NCBI RefSeq assembly: GCF_004127445.1
Contig: NZ_QEXM01000040.1
Span: forward strand, 62,001 to 126,000
DNA length: 64,000 bases
Direction of reading: 5' to 3'
Source of the DNA: Streptomyces alfalfae
GTDB lineage: Bacteria; Actinomycetota; Actinomycetes; Streptomycetales; Streptomycetaceae
Below are positions 1 through 9,027 of the stretch, one piece after another; positions within the stretch are counted from its first letter, which is position 1; every line of letters begins with the position of its first letter. Position numbers and translations under genes: made by a program. Below the pieces are notes generated by a model that did no database searches, was not told where the DNA came from, and saw nothing but the letters and a program-made list of their open reading frames with translations.

Positions 1-1
1 G

Positions 2-565
2 TACGGCGTCAGCAAGCTGGCCGCCACCGAGCTGGTGCTCGGCTCGGGTCTCGACGCCGTCGTCCTGCGGGTGTTCTCCCCCGCGGGGCCCGGCACGCCC
101 GCCGGCTCCCCCCTCGGACGGCTCGCCGAAGCCATGCGGCGGGCGATGCAGTCGGGGGACGGCGAGCTCAAGCTGGGCGGCCTCGGCGTGCAGCGGGACT
201 TCGTCGACGTGCGCGACGTGGCGCGGGCCGTGCACGCGGCCTCGCTCTCCGCCGCGCAGGGCGTCGTGAACATCGGCGCGGGCCGTGCGGTGCGGCTGCG
301 CGACGCCGCCGCCGTGCTCGCCCGTGTCGCGGGGTACGGCGGAGCGCTGCACGAGCTGGACCAGATGCCCTCACGAGCGGTCATCGGCCACCCCCGGGGC
401 GAGCCGGACCACGGCGGCCCGGCCGTGTACCCGTACCCCGACGGCTGCGGGAGCTGGCAGCAGGCCGATGTGCGCACCGCGCGCGACCGGCTCGGCTGGC
501 GGCCCCGGATCAACCTGGAGGAGTCCCTCGCCGACATCTGGATGGAGGCGGCATGCCGCATCTGA
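2..565 (+). CDS. NAD-dependent epimerase/dehydratase, C-terminal part
   Basis: The 5' end lies outside the window, and the frame is open from base 2. The first visible residues are YGVSK, the YxxxK catalytic pair of extended short-chain dehydrogenases, so roughly the C-terminal 187 residues are present. A later stretch, QRDFVDVRDVARAV, is the signature that follows the substrate loop in sugar-nucleotide epimerases, and DRLGWRP near the end is typical of the family. The stop overlaps the start of the spherulin-like gene by 13 bases, so the two are probably cotranscribed. The substrate cannot be told from this fragment; NDP-sugar is the family norm. Confidence 0.85.
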   Translation, partial: YGVSKLAATELVLGSGLDAVVLRVFSPAGPGTPAGSPLGRLAEAMRRAMQSGDGELKLGGLGVQRDFVDVRDVARAVHAASLSAAQGVVNIGAGRAVRLRDAAAVLARVAGYGGALHELDQMPSRAVIGHPRGEPDHGGPAVYPYPDGCGSWQQADVRTARDRLGWRPRINLEESLADIWMEAACRI

Positions 566-1302
566 CCAGGACCGCGAGGGGCGGCTCGGCCACCGGCATC
601 AGCGTCGGCTTCGGCGTCCCGGGCTTCGCCCACCCGCTCGTCGCCCCCGTCGAGTGGCACGAACTGACCCGGCACGGCACCCCGTTGCGGTGGGTTGTCC
701 TGAACGTCGCGAACGGTCCGGGTGAACGGCCGGACCCGCACTGCCTGGAGGCGGCGGGCCGCCTGCGGAACGCGGGCATCCGGGTACTCGGCCACCTCGA
801 CCTCGGGTACGGCGCCCGCGGCTTCGGGGACCTCGCCTCCGACGCCCACCGCTACCGCGACTGGTACCAAGTGGACGGCTACTCCCTCGACCGCTGCCCG
901 ACGGAGCGCGCCGGGCTGCCCGAGGTGCGACGGACCGTGACCGCGCTGCGCGGTCTCGTCGACGGCGCGCACATCGTGCTCGGCCACGGGAGGCCTCCGC
1001 ATCCCGGATACGCGGAGTGGGGTGACCAGTTGGTGACCTTCGCCGGCCCCTGGAGCGATTACCGCTGGTCGCAGGCGGCCGAGTGGACCGCCGAACATCC
1101 GCCCGAGCGGTTCTGCCACTTCGTCCACGGCATGCCGCGCGGACATCTGGAGGAGGCCCTGCGCATCGCACGTCGGCAGGGCGCCTCGACGATCTACTTC
1201 ACGGACCGTGTCGACCGGGGCGGCGGAAACGACCCCTGGGAGTCCCTGCCCGGCTACTGGGACGACATCGTCTCGCGTATCGGAACAGGTATCTCGGAAT
1301 GA
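553..1302 (+). CDS. spherulation-specific family 4 (spherulin-4-like) protein
   Basis: A 249-residue protein without an obvious signal peptide. It begins ISVGFGVPGFAHPLVAPVEW and contains VVLNVANGPG and VLGHLDLGYGAR, then a late TIYFTDRV strand. This matches the layout of spherulin-4-like proteins, which are predicted TIM barrels related to glycoside hydrolases. No enzyme activity is established for bacterial members. It overlaps the epimerase upstream, suggesting a shared role in surface sugar chemistry, but that is only inferred from position. The ATG at 553 lies inside the upstream gene, which supports translational coupling. Confidence 0.75.
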   Translation: MPHLTRTARGGSATGISVGFGVPGFAHPLVAPVEWHELTRHGTPLRWVVLNVANGPGERPDPHCLEAAGRLRNAGIRVLGHLDLGYGARGFGDLASDAHRYRDWYQVDGYSLDRCPTERAGLPEVRRTVTALRGLVDGAHIVLGHGRPPHPGYAEWGDQLVTFAGPWSDYRWSQAAEWTAEHPPERFCHFVHGMPRGHLEEALRIARRQGASTIYFTDRVDRGGGNDPWESLPGYWDDIVSRIGTGISE

Positions 1303-1321
1303 AGAAGGGCGTGGCAGTGTT
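1296..1321 (+). promoter_or_regulatory. sigma-R type promoter of moeZ
   Basis: GGAAT at 1296-1300 is followed by exactly 18 bases and then GTT at 1319-1321, a perfect match to the sigma-R consensus GGAAT-N18-GTT. The expected transcription start falls near 1328. That makes the GTG at 1366 a reasonable moeZ start and argues against the in-frame GTG at 1324. The -35 element lies at the very end of the preceding coding sequence. Confidence 0.8.
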
Positions 1322-1365
1322 ACGTGCAGAACAACCGTTCCGCACAACCGACCAACGGAGTCCCC

Positions 1366-2544
1366 GTGTCGCTGCCACCCCTGGTCGAGCCAGCCTCTGA
1401 GCTCACCGTCGACGAGGTCCGCAGGTACTCCCGCCACCTGATCATCCCCGACGTCGGGATGGACGGGCAGAAGCGGCTGAAGAACGCCAAGGTGCTGTGT
1501 GTCGGCGCCGGTGGCCTCGGGTCGCCGGCGCTGATGTACCTGGCCGCGGCCGGTGTGGGCACGCTCGGCATCGTCGAGTTCGACGAGGTCGACGAGTCCA
1601 ATCTGCAGCGGCAGATCATCCACAGCCAGGCGGACATCGGCCGCTCCAAGGCGGAGTCCGCCAAGGACTCGGTCCTCGGCATCAACCCGTACGTGAACGT
1701 GGTCCTGCACGAAGAGCGGCTCGAGGCCGACAACGTGATGGACATATTCGGTCAGTACGACCTGATCGTCGACGGCACGGACAACTTCGCCACGCGTTAC
1801 CTGGTCAACGACGCGTGCGTGCTGCTCAACAAGCCGTACGTCTGGGGCTCGATCTACCGCTTCGACGGTCAGGCCTCGGTCTTCTGGAGCGAGCACGGCC
1901 CCTGCTACCGCTGCCTGTACCCGGAGCCCCCGCCGCCCGGCATGGTCCCCTCCTGCGCCGAGGGCGGCGTCCTCGGCGTGCTGTGCGCGTCGATCGGCTC
2001 CATCCAGGTCAACGAGGCCATCAAGCTCCTCGCGGGCATCGGCGAACCGCTGGTCGGGCGCCTGATGATCTACGACGCCCTGGAGATGCAGTACCGCCAG
2101 GTCAAGGTGCGCAAGGACCCCGACTGCGCGGTCTGCGGCGAGAACCCCACCGTCACCGAGCTCATCGACTACGAGGCCTTCTGCGGCGTCGTCTCCGAGG
2201 AGGCCCAGGAGGCGGCGGCCGGTTCGACGATCACTCCCAAGCAGCTCAAGGAGTGGATCGACGACGGCGAGAACATCGAGATCATCGATGTCCGCGAGGT
2301 CAACGAGTACGAGATCGTCTCCATCCCCGGCGCCAAGCTGATCCCGAAGAACGAGTTCCTGATGGGGACCGCGCTCGGCAGCCTTCCGCAGGACAAGAAG
2401 ATCGTCTTGCATTGCAAGACGGGTGTCCGCAGTGCGGAAGTCCTCGCGGTGCTGAAGTCCGCGGGCTTCGCGGACGCGGTCCACGTGGGCGGCGGCGTGA
2501 TCGGCTGGGTCAACCAGATCGAGCCCGAGAAGCCGGTCTACTAG
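1366..2544 (+). CDS. moeZ: MoeZ: adenylyltransferase/sulfurtransferase (ThiF-MoeB domain plus rhodanese)
   Basis: A 392-residue protein that activates the C-terminus of sulfur-carrier proteins by adenylation and then transfers sulfur. It serves molybdopterin and thiamine synthesis and, in Streptomyces, has been reported to serve thiosugar and other secondary pathways. The Rossmann loop GAGGLGSPAL lies near residue 47. Zinc is probably bound by C180/C183 (CYRC) and C254/C257 (CAVC). The rhodanese domain ends the protein, with active-site C350 in HCKTGVRS. The GTG at 1366 was preferred because a GGAG sits 7 bases upstream and the sigma-R promoter would start transcription downstream of the alternative GTG at 1324. 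A strong terminator follows. Confidence 0.93.
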   Translation: MSLPPLVEPASELTVDEVRRYSRHLIIPDVGMDGQKRLKNAKVLCVGAGGLGSPALMYLAAAGVGTLGIVEFDEVDESNLQRQIIHSQADIGRSKAESAKDSVLGINPYVNVVLHEERLEADNVMDIFGQYDLIVDGTDNFATRYLVNDACVLLNKPYVWGSIYRFDGQASVFWSEHGPCYRCLYPEPPPPGMVPSCAEGGVLGVLCASIGSIQVNEAIKLLAGIGEPLVGRLMIYDALEMQYRQVKVRKDPDCAVCGENPTVTELIDYEAFCGVVSEEAQEAAAGSTITPKQLKEWIDDGENIEIIDVREVNEYEIVSIPGAKLIPKNEFLMGTALGSLPQDKKIVLHCKTGVRSAEVLAVLKSAGFADAVHVGGGVIGWVNQIEPEKPVY

Positions 2545-2584
2545 GTCGACCAGGGCCGGCGGGTCCACTGGAAGAACGTGACGC

Positions 2585-2622
2585 AGGAGGGGCCCCGCAC
2601 CTGATGGTGCGGGGCCCCTCCT
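2585..2622. terminator. intrinsic terminator-like hairpin after moeZ
   Basis: Two 17-base arms, 2585-2601 and 2606-2622, are perfectly complementary around a TGAT loop. There is no long T tract, as is common in Streptomyces. It lies between convergent genes (moeZ and the lipoprotein peptidase) and could serve both strands. Confidence 0.85.
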
Positions 2623-2681
2623 GTGCGTCCATGACCTGTGCGTCCATGACCTGCGCGTTCATGACCTGCGCGTCCGTGACC
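2622..2681. repeat. 15-bp tandem repeat, four copies, between convergent genes
   Basis: Four consecutive 15-base units occupy 2622-2636, 2637-2651, 2652-2666 and 2667-2681. The unit is TGYGCGTYCRTGACC, and the first two copies are identical. The array starts on the last base of the terminator hairpin and ends 10 bases before the stop codon of the minus-strand peptidase gene. It is noncoding on both strands as annotated and is probably replication slippage. Confidence 0.85.
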
Positions 2682-2691
2682 GCTGCGCCTG

Positions 2692-4257
2692 CTACGACGC
2701 GCAGACCTTGCCGTCCTTCGGGGTCTTGCCGTTGAGGAGGTAGTCGTCGACCGTGTCGTCCACGCAGTCGCTGCCGTTGCCGTACGCCCCGTGGCCCTCG
2801 CCCTTCCAGGTCATGTGGATGCCGACGTCCTTGCCCAGCTCGTCCGCCATCCTGCGCGCGCCCTCGTAGGGCGTGGCGGGGTCGCCGGTGTTGCCGACGA
2901 CGAGGATCGGGGCGGCGCCCGGGGCGCTCACCTCGGGGGAGTCGTGCAGTCCGGGCACCGGCCACTCGTGGCACCAGCCGGCCGTGTCCCAGCCCAGGAA
3001 CTCCCCGAAGACCGGCGAGATCTCCCGGAACTCGCCGAGGAGCTTCTTGGCCTCCGCCGGAGTCGTCCGCGCCTTGGCGTCACGGCAGGAGATGGCCCGC
3101 TGTGAGTGACTCTGCGTGCTGTACCGCCCCGAGGGGTCGCGTTCGTTGTACGCGTCGGCGAGCTGGAGCAGCGACGAGCCGTCGCCCTCGTCGGCGTCGT
3201 CGAGGGCGCGGGTCAGCGCGGGCCAGGTCTGCTTGCTGTAGAGCGTGACCAGGATGCCGGTGCTGGCCAGGGACTCGGTCAGCTTCCTGCCGCCGGAGGC
3301 GCGCATCGGCTCGGCGTCGAGCTGCTCGAAGAGCTTCGCGATCTTCGCGGAGCCCTTCTCGGGGTCCTCGCCGCGGGACGTGAAGTAGTTGTCGAGGGCG
3401 CGCTGGAAGCCCCTCGCCTGGTTCTTGGCGTGGCCCACGGAGTCCGCGCTCGGGTCCACCACCGCGTCGAACGTGAGGCGGCCGACGCGACGGGGGAAGA
3501 GGTGCGCGTAGGTCCCGCCGAGCTCGGTCCCGTACGACACGCCCATGTAGTGCAGCTTGTCGTCGCCGAGGACCTGGCGCATGAGGTCCATGTCGCGGGC
3601 GGCCTCGACCGTCGACACATGCTCGATGAGCTTCTTCGAGTCGCGCGCGCAGCCCGCGCCGAAGTCCGCGGCGTCCTCGAAGTACGCCTTCTCCTCGGCC
3701 GCGGTGTCCGGCGTGATGTCGACCTTCTGCTCGGCGGCCTGCGTCGCCCGGTCGTCGCGGCACCGCACGCCCTCGCTGGCCGCGACCCCGCGCGGGTCGA
3801 AGCTCACCAGGTCGTACCGCTCGCGCAGCGAGCCGTACATGTCGGCGAAGGAGGGCAGGCCGGAGACGCCCGAGCCGCCGGGGCCGCCGAAGTTGAACAG
3901 CAGGGAGCCGATGCGCTTGCCCTCGCCGGTCGTACGCCCGCGGATCAGGGCGATGCCCATGGTGTCGCCTTCGGGATCGGCGTAGTCCACCGGGACCTTG
4001 AGCGTCGCGCACTGCCATCCCGAGCCGGGCACGGCTCCGCCCTCGGGCGCCTCGCAGCGGTCCCAGGCCAGCTTCTGCGAGGTGAGCGAGGCGGGCAGGG
4101 TGGAGGAGGGGTCGGGCTTCGGCCCCGGGCCCGGAGCGGACGCCGACGGGTTCTTCGCGTCGTCGCCGTCGTCGGACGAGCCGCCGCAGCCGGCGGCGAG
4201 CCCCGCCGTCAGCACACCGGCGGCGGCCAGGGCCACGGACCGTACGAAACGCCGCAT
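2692..4257 (-). CDS. Tap-type secreted lipoprotein peptidase (alpha/beta hydrolase, S33)
   Basis: A 521-residue lipoprotein with a type II signal peptide and lipobox GLAAGC, followed by an acidic Ser/Pro linker. The alpha/beta-hydrolase core has nucleophile S241 in GVSYGTELGG. The C-terminal TAP-like domain supplies D459 (GNTGDPATPY) and H489 (GHGAY), so the triad is complete. The family removes short peptides from protein N-termini outside the cell; S. lividans SlpD/SlpE are described members of this type. It is the downstream member of a tandem pair with the gene at 4395-5948, separated by 137 bp. Start ATG is at 4257; longer in-frame extensions lack a signal peptide. Confidence 0.88.
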   Translation of the reverse strand: MRRFVRSVALAAAGVLTAGLAAGCGGSSDDGDDAKNPSASAPGPGPKPDPSSTLPASLTSQKLAWDRCEAPEGGAVPGSGWQCATLKVPVDYADPEGDTMGIALIRGRTTGEGKRIGSLLFNFGGPGGSGVSGLPSFADMYGSLRERYDLVSFDPRGVAASEGVRCRDDRATQAAEQKVDITPDTAAEEKAYFEDAADFGAGCARDSKKLIEHVSTVEAARDMDLMRQVLGDDKLHYMGVSYGTELGGTYAHLFPRRVGRLTFDAVVDPSADSVGHAKNQARGFQRALDNYFTSRGEDPEKGSAKIAKLFEQLDAEPMRASGGRKLTESLASTGILVTLYSKQTWPALTRALDDADEGDGSSLLQLADAYNERDPSGRYSTQSHSQRAISCRDAKARTTPAEAKKLLGEFREISPVFGEFLGWDTAGWCHEWPVPGLHDSPEVSAPGAAPILVVGNTGDPATPYEGARRMADELGKDVGIHMTWKGEGHGAYGNGSDCVDDTVDDYLLNGKTPKDGKVCAS

Positions 4258-4394
4258 GGTGCGCTTCCTCCCCCTTGGAAGACAGTCAAGCCATAGTAGG
4301 CGGGACCACCGACAGTGACCGGACGGGGTGCGACGGGCCGCGGCGGCGGCCCCTCGGGCGAGGGCCGTGTGCGGCGGAGGGCCGTCCGGCGGTC

Positions 4395-5948
4395 TCAGGG
4401 GCAGACCGTCCCGCTCTTCGGGACGGTTCCGTCCAGCAGGTAGGCGTCCACGTTCTTGCGCACGCACGTGTCCTTGCTGTCGTACGCGCCGTGCCCCTGC
4501 CCCTTGTACGTCAGCTCGACGCCGACGTCCTCGCCGAGGGCCCGCGCCATCTTGCGCGCGCCCTCGTACGGCGTCGCGGGGTCACCGGTGTTGCCGATGA
4601 CGAGGATGGGCGGCGCGCCGTCGGCGGCCACGTCGGGGTGGTCGGCCTGGCCGTCGACCGCCCAGTCGGTGCAGCCGGCCATGCCCCAGGCCAGGTAGTC
4701 GCCGAACAGCGGGGAGGCCTCGCGGAAGGCGGGGAGCTTCTTCTCGACGTCCTCGGTGGAGTAACGCTGTTTGTCGTCCGCGCAGTTGATGGCGACGTTC
4801 GCGGCCTGGATGTTGCTGTACTCGCCGTCCTCGTTGCGCCCGTTCATCGAGTCGGAGAGCGCCATCAGAACCCGGCCGTCGCCCTCGTAGGCCTCTTCGA
4901 GCCCCTGGGTGAGGTAGGGCCAGAAGTCCTTGGAGTACAGGGACTGCGCGATGCCGCTGGTGGCGGCGGTCTGCGTCAGCTCGCGCGGCGGGATGCCGCT
5001 GATCGGCCTCTCGTCGAGGTCCTTGAGGAGCTTGGCGATCCTGTCCTTGACGTCCTTCGCCGAGTCGCCGATCGGGCACGCGTCCTCCTGGGAGGCGCAG
5101 TCCTCGGCGAAGTTGTCGAGCGCGAGCTGGAACCCCTTGGCCTGGCCGAGGGAGCTCTGCTCGGCGTCCTGGGTGGGATCGACGACCGCGTCGAAGACGG
5201 CGCGGCCCACCTTGTCGGGGAACAGGTGCGCGTAGACGCCGCCCAGCTCGGTGCCGTACGAGATGCCGAAGTAGTACAGCTTGTCGTCGCCGAGCACCTG
5301 CCGCATCAGGTTCATGTCGCGGGCCGCGTCGGTGGTGCGGACGTGGGGGAGGGTGCGGCCGGAGTTCTTCTCGCACGCGCTGTTGAACGCCTTGACGTTC
5401 TTCACGAGCTGCTTGCGCTCGCTCGCGTCGTCGGGCGTGGCGTCCTGCTGGAAGTACCGGTCGAGCTCCTGGTCGTCCTGGCACTCGACACCCGCGCTGC
5501 GGCCGACGCCGCGCGGGTCGAAGCTCACCAGGTCGTAGCGGGTGCGCAGCTTGGCGTACTCCTCGGCGAAGGCGGGCAGCGTCGTGATGCCCGAACCGCC
5601 GGGCCCGCCGAAGTTGAACACCAGGGAGCCGATGCGCCGGGCCTTGTCGCCGCCGGCCGCGGCCCTGATCAGCGCGATGTCGATCGTGTCGCCCTCGGGG
5701 TCGGACCAGTCGAGGGGCGCCTTCATGGTGGCGCACTGCCACGCGGCTCCGCCCGGCAGCGGGGACGGGGCGTCCCCGCCGCCCTGGGCGGCGTCGGGCG
5801 CGGGGCAGTCCTTCCAGCTCAGCTTCTGCTGCGAGAGGTCCTCGGCCCGCTCGGCGCCCTCGGAGTCGCCGCCGCAGGCCGCGAGCGTCGAGGACAGGAG
5901 CAGGGCGGCGGCCAGGGCGGTGGCACGTGGCTGGGTCCGTGTGAGCAT
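4395..5948 (-). CDS. Tap-type secreted lipoprotein peptidase, paralogue of its neighbour
   Basis: A 517-residue protein with the same architecture as the gene at 2692-4257. It has a signal peptide with lipobox TLAAC, nucleophile S230 in GISYGTELGG, D456 in GNTGDPATPY and H486 in GHGAY. An extra Cys-containing loop near CASQEDACP is absent from the neighbour. Sequence similarity is continuous across the whole length, so the two arose by tandem duplication. Both are probably membrane-anchored aminopeptidases acting on extracellular peptides. The start ATG at 5948 gives a normal signal peptide (MLTRTQPR then a hydrophobic core). Confidence 0.88.
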   Translation of the reverse strand: MLTRTQPRATALAAALLLSSTLAACGGDSEGAERAEDLSQQKLSWKDCPAPDAAQGGGDAPSPLPGGAAWQCATMKAPLDWSDPEGDTIDIALIRAAAGGDKARRIGSLVFNFGGPGGSGITTLPAFAEEYAKLRTRYDLVSFDPRGVGRSAGVECQDDQELDRYFQQDATPDDASERKQLVKNVKAFNSACEKNSGRTLPHVRTTDAARDMNLMRQVLGDDKLYYFGISYGTELGGVYAHLFPDKVGRAVFDAVVDPTQDAEQSSLGQAKGFQLALDNFAEDCASQEDACPIGDSAKDVKDRIAKLLKDLDERPISGIPPRELTQTAATSGIAQSLYSKDFWPYLTQGLEEAYEGDGRVLMALSDSMNGRNEDGEYSNIQAANVAINCADDKQRYSTEDVEKKLPAFREASPLFGDYLAWGMAGCTDWAVDGQADHPDVAADGAPPILVIGNTGDPATPYEGARKMARALGEDVGVELTYKGQGHGAYDSKDTCVRKNVDAYLLDGTVPKSGTVCP

Positions 5949-6088
5949 GTGCCCATCCTGCGGCGGCGCCTGACGGGGCGCTCGGGGCGCGGGCCGTGCG
6001 GGTGAGGAACCGTGCCCCTGCAAGGGGGCCGCTGGGAGCGCGGCGCCTCCGTGGAAGGGGCCCCGGGAGAGGCCGTGGCAGGGGTGCT

Positions 6089-8854
6089 TCAGAGCAGGCC
6101 CTTCCTGGTGAGGTGGTTGAAGAACAGCCACCCCGGGAGCACCGGGAGCCACAGGGTCAGGAGCCGGAAGAGCAGTACCGCGGGGGCCGCCACGTCCTTG
6201 GGCACGCCGACCGCGATCAGGCCGAAGGTCAGCGTGGCCTCGACCGCGCCGACGCCGCCGGGGGTGGGGGCCGCCGAGCCCAGCGCGTTGCCCGCGAGGA
6301 AGACCACCGCGACGCTCGCGAGGCTCAGCGTCGTCATCTCCTCGCTGCCGAACGCCCGTACCGACGCGTCCAGGCAGAGCACGAACATCAGGGTGAGCAG
6401 CAGCATGCCGCCGATGCCGGTCAGCAGCTTCTGGGGGCGCTGGAGGACGTCCAGCATGCGCGGCACGACACCCGCGAAAAGCGACCGCACGCGCGTGACG
6501 ACGAACTTCCGCAGGAACGGGATGGCCGTCACCACGAGCACGAGCACCGCGACGGACAGCAAGCCGGCGATGACGGTACGGGACGGCGTGAACGACGGCG
6601 TCTTCTCCGTGCCCGTCAGATAACCGAAGATCAGCAGCAGCAGGATGTGCGAGCCGAGCCCGAAGAGCTGCGAGGCGCCGACGCTCGCCACCGCGAGCCC
6701 GGAGCGGACGCCCGAGCGCTGGAGGAACCGCGTGTTCAGCGCGACACCGCCGACCGCGGCGGGCGCCACGATCTTCACGAACGACCCGGCGACCTGCGCC
6801 GCCACCGCCCGCAGGAACGGCACCCGCTCGGGCACGAAGCCGAGCAGGCTCATCGCGGCGGCGAAGTAGCTCAGCGCGGAGAAGCCGACGGCCGCCGCCA
6901 CCCAGCCCCACTGCGCCTCCTGGAAGAGGGTGCCGAACTCGACGTGGGTGAGCTGCGACAGCAGGAAGTAGGCGCCGATGGCGCCGGCGATGAAACTGAT
7001 CAGCGTGCGCGGCCTGATCCGCTCCAGCTGCGCCGGCTCGACGGGCGCCGTCGGCCGGATGAGCAGCACCTGATGGCGGATCTGGGTGAGCAGATCCTCC
7101 TCGCGGGCCTGTTCGAGGGCGTCGTCTATGGCCTGCTTCTCGGCCTGCCGCTCCTGCTTGGCGGCCTGCTTCTCCTTCTTCTGCGCCTGCTTGTCCGTGC
7201 GTGCGTCACCGTCCTCCGCCACGTCCGCGCGGACGTGCTGCCGGGACTTGCGGGAGGCTTCGAGGACCGCCTCGCGCTCGCGCTGGGAGCGTTCGCGGGC
7301 CAGCTTGCGCAGCGTGCCGCGGGTGGAGCGGGTCAGGGCGATCGGCTGGAGCAGCGGCAGACAGTCGGCCACGGCGTCGGGGCCGAGGACCTCGACGGCG
7401 GTCGCGACCGCGCGCTCGGCGCCCACGCGCAGGCCGAGGGCGGTGAGGAGCTGGGCGGTGTCCATGCGCAGGACCAGGTCGCCCGCGGCGATCTCGCCAC
7501 CGCGCAGATCCGTGAGGATCACCGCGCCGGAACGATCCACCAGGATCGCGTCGCCCGCCAGCCTGCGGTGCGCGATCCGCCGGGACTGCAGCGCCCGCAC
7601 CTGCCGCCAGGTGCCGAGCAGCAGCTCGTCGGTGATCGCCTCGTCCTCCAGCGTGTCGAGCGAGCGGCCGCCCGTGTGCTCGTAGACGAGCATCACCGCG
7701 TCGGGGCCGAGCTCGGAGGTGGCGATCAGCTTGGGCGCGTTGGCGCCGGCCGCGATCGCCGCGTACGCGAGGAGGGCCTCCTGCTCCAGTGCCTGGCGCA
7801 GCGACTGCAGGCTGCGCCGCTGGGTGATGCCGCGCAGGGTGAGCCTGCGCCAGACGCGGTAGAAGAAGCCCTGCGCCTGCTGCTCGCGGTCGATGACCGT
7901 GACGTCGAGGGGCGGGCCGTCCTCCAGGGTGACGAAGTAGCGGCGGCCGCGGTCGCCGTGCTCGCTGTCCGGGGAATCCTCGCGGGCGGCGCTCACGGGG
8001 CGGAAGCCGACGTGCCGCAGGCCCGCGAGCAGTGTCTGCCCGGTGGGCCGCACGTTCGGAGAGCCGACCGCGTAGAGCGTTCCGTAGGCCACGGTCCAGC
8101 CGATGAGCACCGTCAGGAGGATCGAGAACGGTGTGGTGTAGCCGGTGACGAGCATGGTGAACGCGTCGAGCAGCAGCACCACGAACAGCACCAGGCGCCA
8201 GCGCGGTCGGCGCGACATCCCGACGGCCGTCATGTACGCGATGACGGGCGCGAGGTAGCCGTGCACCGGATCGGTGAACGCGTGGAGGTCGGCGGGGGAG
8301 GGCTTGGTGAGGGCGTCCTGGATGGAGTCGGGGGCGGCCTTCGCGACCCAGAGGTCGGTGGCCAGGGTGACGCCGTGCGCGAGGACGGCGGCGAGGACGC
8401 CGTCGGCGATGCGGAGGCCGTCCCGTTTGATCAGCCGCTCGATCGCGAAGGCGACGGGGACGAGCAGGACGCCGATGCTGGCGACCAGGCCCGCCACCTT
8501 GATCAGCAGGTCGGGGGCCTGTTCCGTGCCCTTGTCGATGTCCTGTTCGAGGCCGGAGGTCGTGCCGTGCGCGAACGCGGCGATCGCCAGGAGCACGACC
8601 ACGGCGAGGACGCCGACGAGCAGCCGCATGAGGTCGGAAGGGCGGTGCACGCGCGCGGAGAGGAGCGGTTCGTCGCGCTCCACGCGGTCGGTGTGGGCTC
8701 CTTCGCCCGTCATGTCGCCGTCGGGACCGGCGCCGTCCTCGGTCTTCGGGGTGGGGGCACCGGTGTCCAGGTGTGACTCGGACGCAGAGGTGCCCGCCTT
8801 CTCATCGGGATGCACGCCCTGCTGCTCCGTCGTCTCTTCTTGATCTCGTATCAC
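6089..8854 (-). CDS. flippase-like (UPF0104/LPG-synthase TM) membrane protein with degenerate kinase-like domain
   Basis: A 921-residue protein from a GTG start. After an acidic soluble N-terminus of about 70 residues come several membrane spans (about 75-275). A soluble domain of about 290-500 resembles an aminoglycoside or ABC1-type kinase; it carries HRRLAGDAILVD near residue 428 and ILTDLRGGEIA near 446, where catalytic HGD and metal-binding DFG/DFD motifs would be expected, so it is probably inactive or altered. A Lys/Gln/Glu-rich coiled coil follows (about 565-600). The last 290 residues are a UPF0104 domain with the end motif AAPTPGGVGAVEATL, as in lysylphosphatidylglycerol synthase and related flippases. 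No aminoacyl-transferase domain is seen. The substrate is unknown. Confidence 0.82.
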   Translation of the reverse strand: MIRDQEETTEQQGVHPDEKAGTSASESHLDTGAPTPKTEDGAGPDGDMTGEGAHTDRVERDEPLLSARVHRPSDLMRLLVGVLAVVVLLAIAAFAHGTTSGLEQDIDKGTEQAPDLLIKVAGLVASIGVLLVPVAFAIERLIKRDGLRIADGVLAAVLAHGVTLATDLWVAKAAPDSIQDALTKPSPADLHAFTDPVHGYLAPVIAYMTAVGMSRRPRWRLVLFVVLLLDAFTMLVTGYTTPFSILLTVLIGWTVAYGTLYAVGSPNVRPTGQTLLAGLRHVGFRPVSAAREDSPDSEHGDRGRRYFVTLEDGPPLDVTVIDREQQAQGFFYRVWRRLTLRGITQRRSLQSLRQALEQEALLAYAAIAAGANAPKLIATSELGPDAVMLVYEHTGGRSLDTLEDEAITDELLLGTWRQVRALQSRRIAHRRLAGDAILVDRSGAVILTDLRGGEIAAGDLVLRMDTAQLLTALGLRVGAERAVATAVEVLGPDAVADCLPLLQPIALTRSTRGTLRKLARERSQREREAVLEASRKSRQHVRADVAEDGDARTDKQAQKKEKQAAKQERQAEKQAIDDALEQAREEDLLTQIRHQVLLIRPTAPVEPAQLERIRPRTLISFIAGAIGAYFLLSQLTHVEFGTLFQEAQWGWVAAAVGFSALSYFAAAMSLLGFVPERVPFLRAVAAQVAGSFVKIVAPAAVGGVALNTRFLQRSGVRSGLAVASVGASQLFGLGSHILLLLIFGYLTGTEKTPSFTPSRTVIAGLLSVAVLVLVVTAIPFLRKFVVTRVRSLFAGVVPRMLDVLQRPQKLLTGIGGMLLLTLMFVLCLDASVRAFGSEEMTTLSLASVAVVFLAGNALGSAAPTPGGVGAVEATLTFGLIAVGVPKDVAAPAVLLFRLLTLWLPVLPGWLFFNHLTRKGLL

Positions 8855-9027
8855 CAGTCACCGCCCGCACGATGGTGGCATGCCGGATCACCGGAGGGGG
8901 GCATCAGGGGGCAACGCAAGGACGCGAAGTGGTCACGAAACGACACGTGTCGCTCCCTCGGGTGCGCCGCCGCACGCTCTGCCGCGGCCTGTCTGCCGTG
9001 TCGGTGGCGTGCGGCAGGATGGTCCGG

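Noticed and set aside
1324..1365. Longer moeZ start at GTG 1324
   Set aside because: The sigma-R promoter predicts transcription starting at about 1328, after this codon, and GTG 1366 has a better ribosome-binding site.
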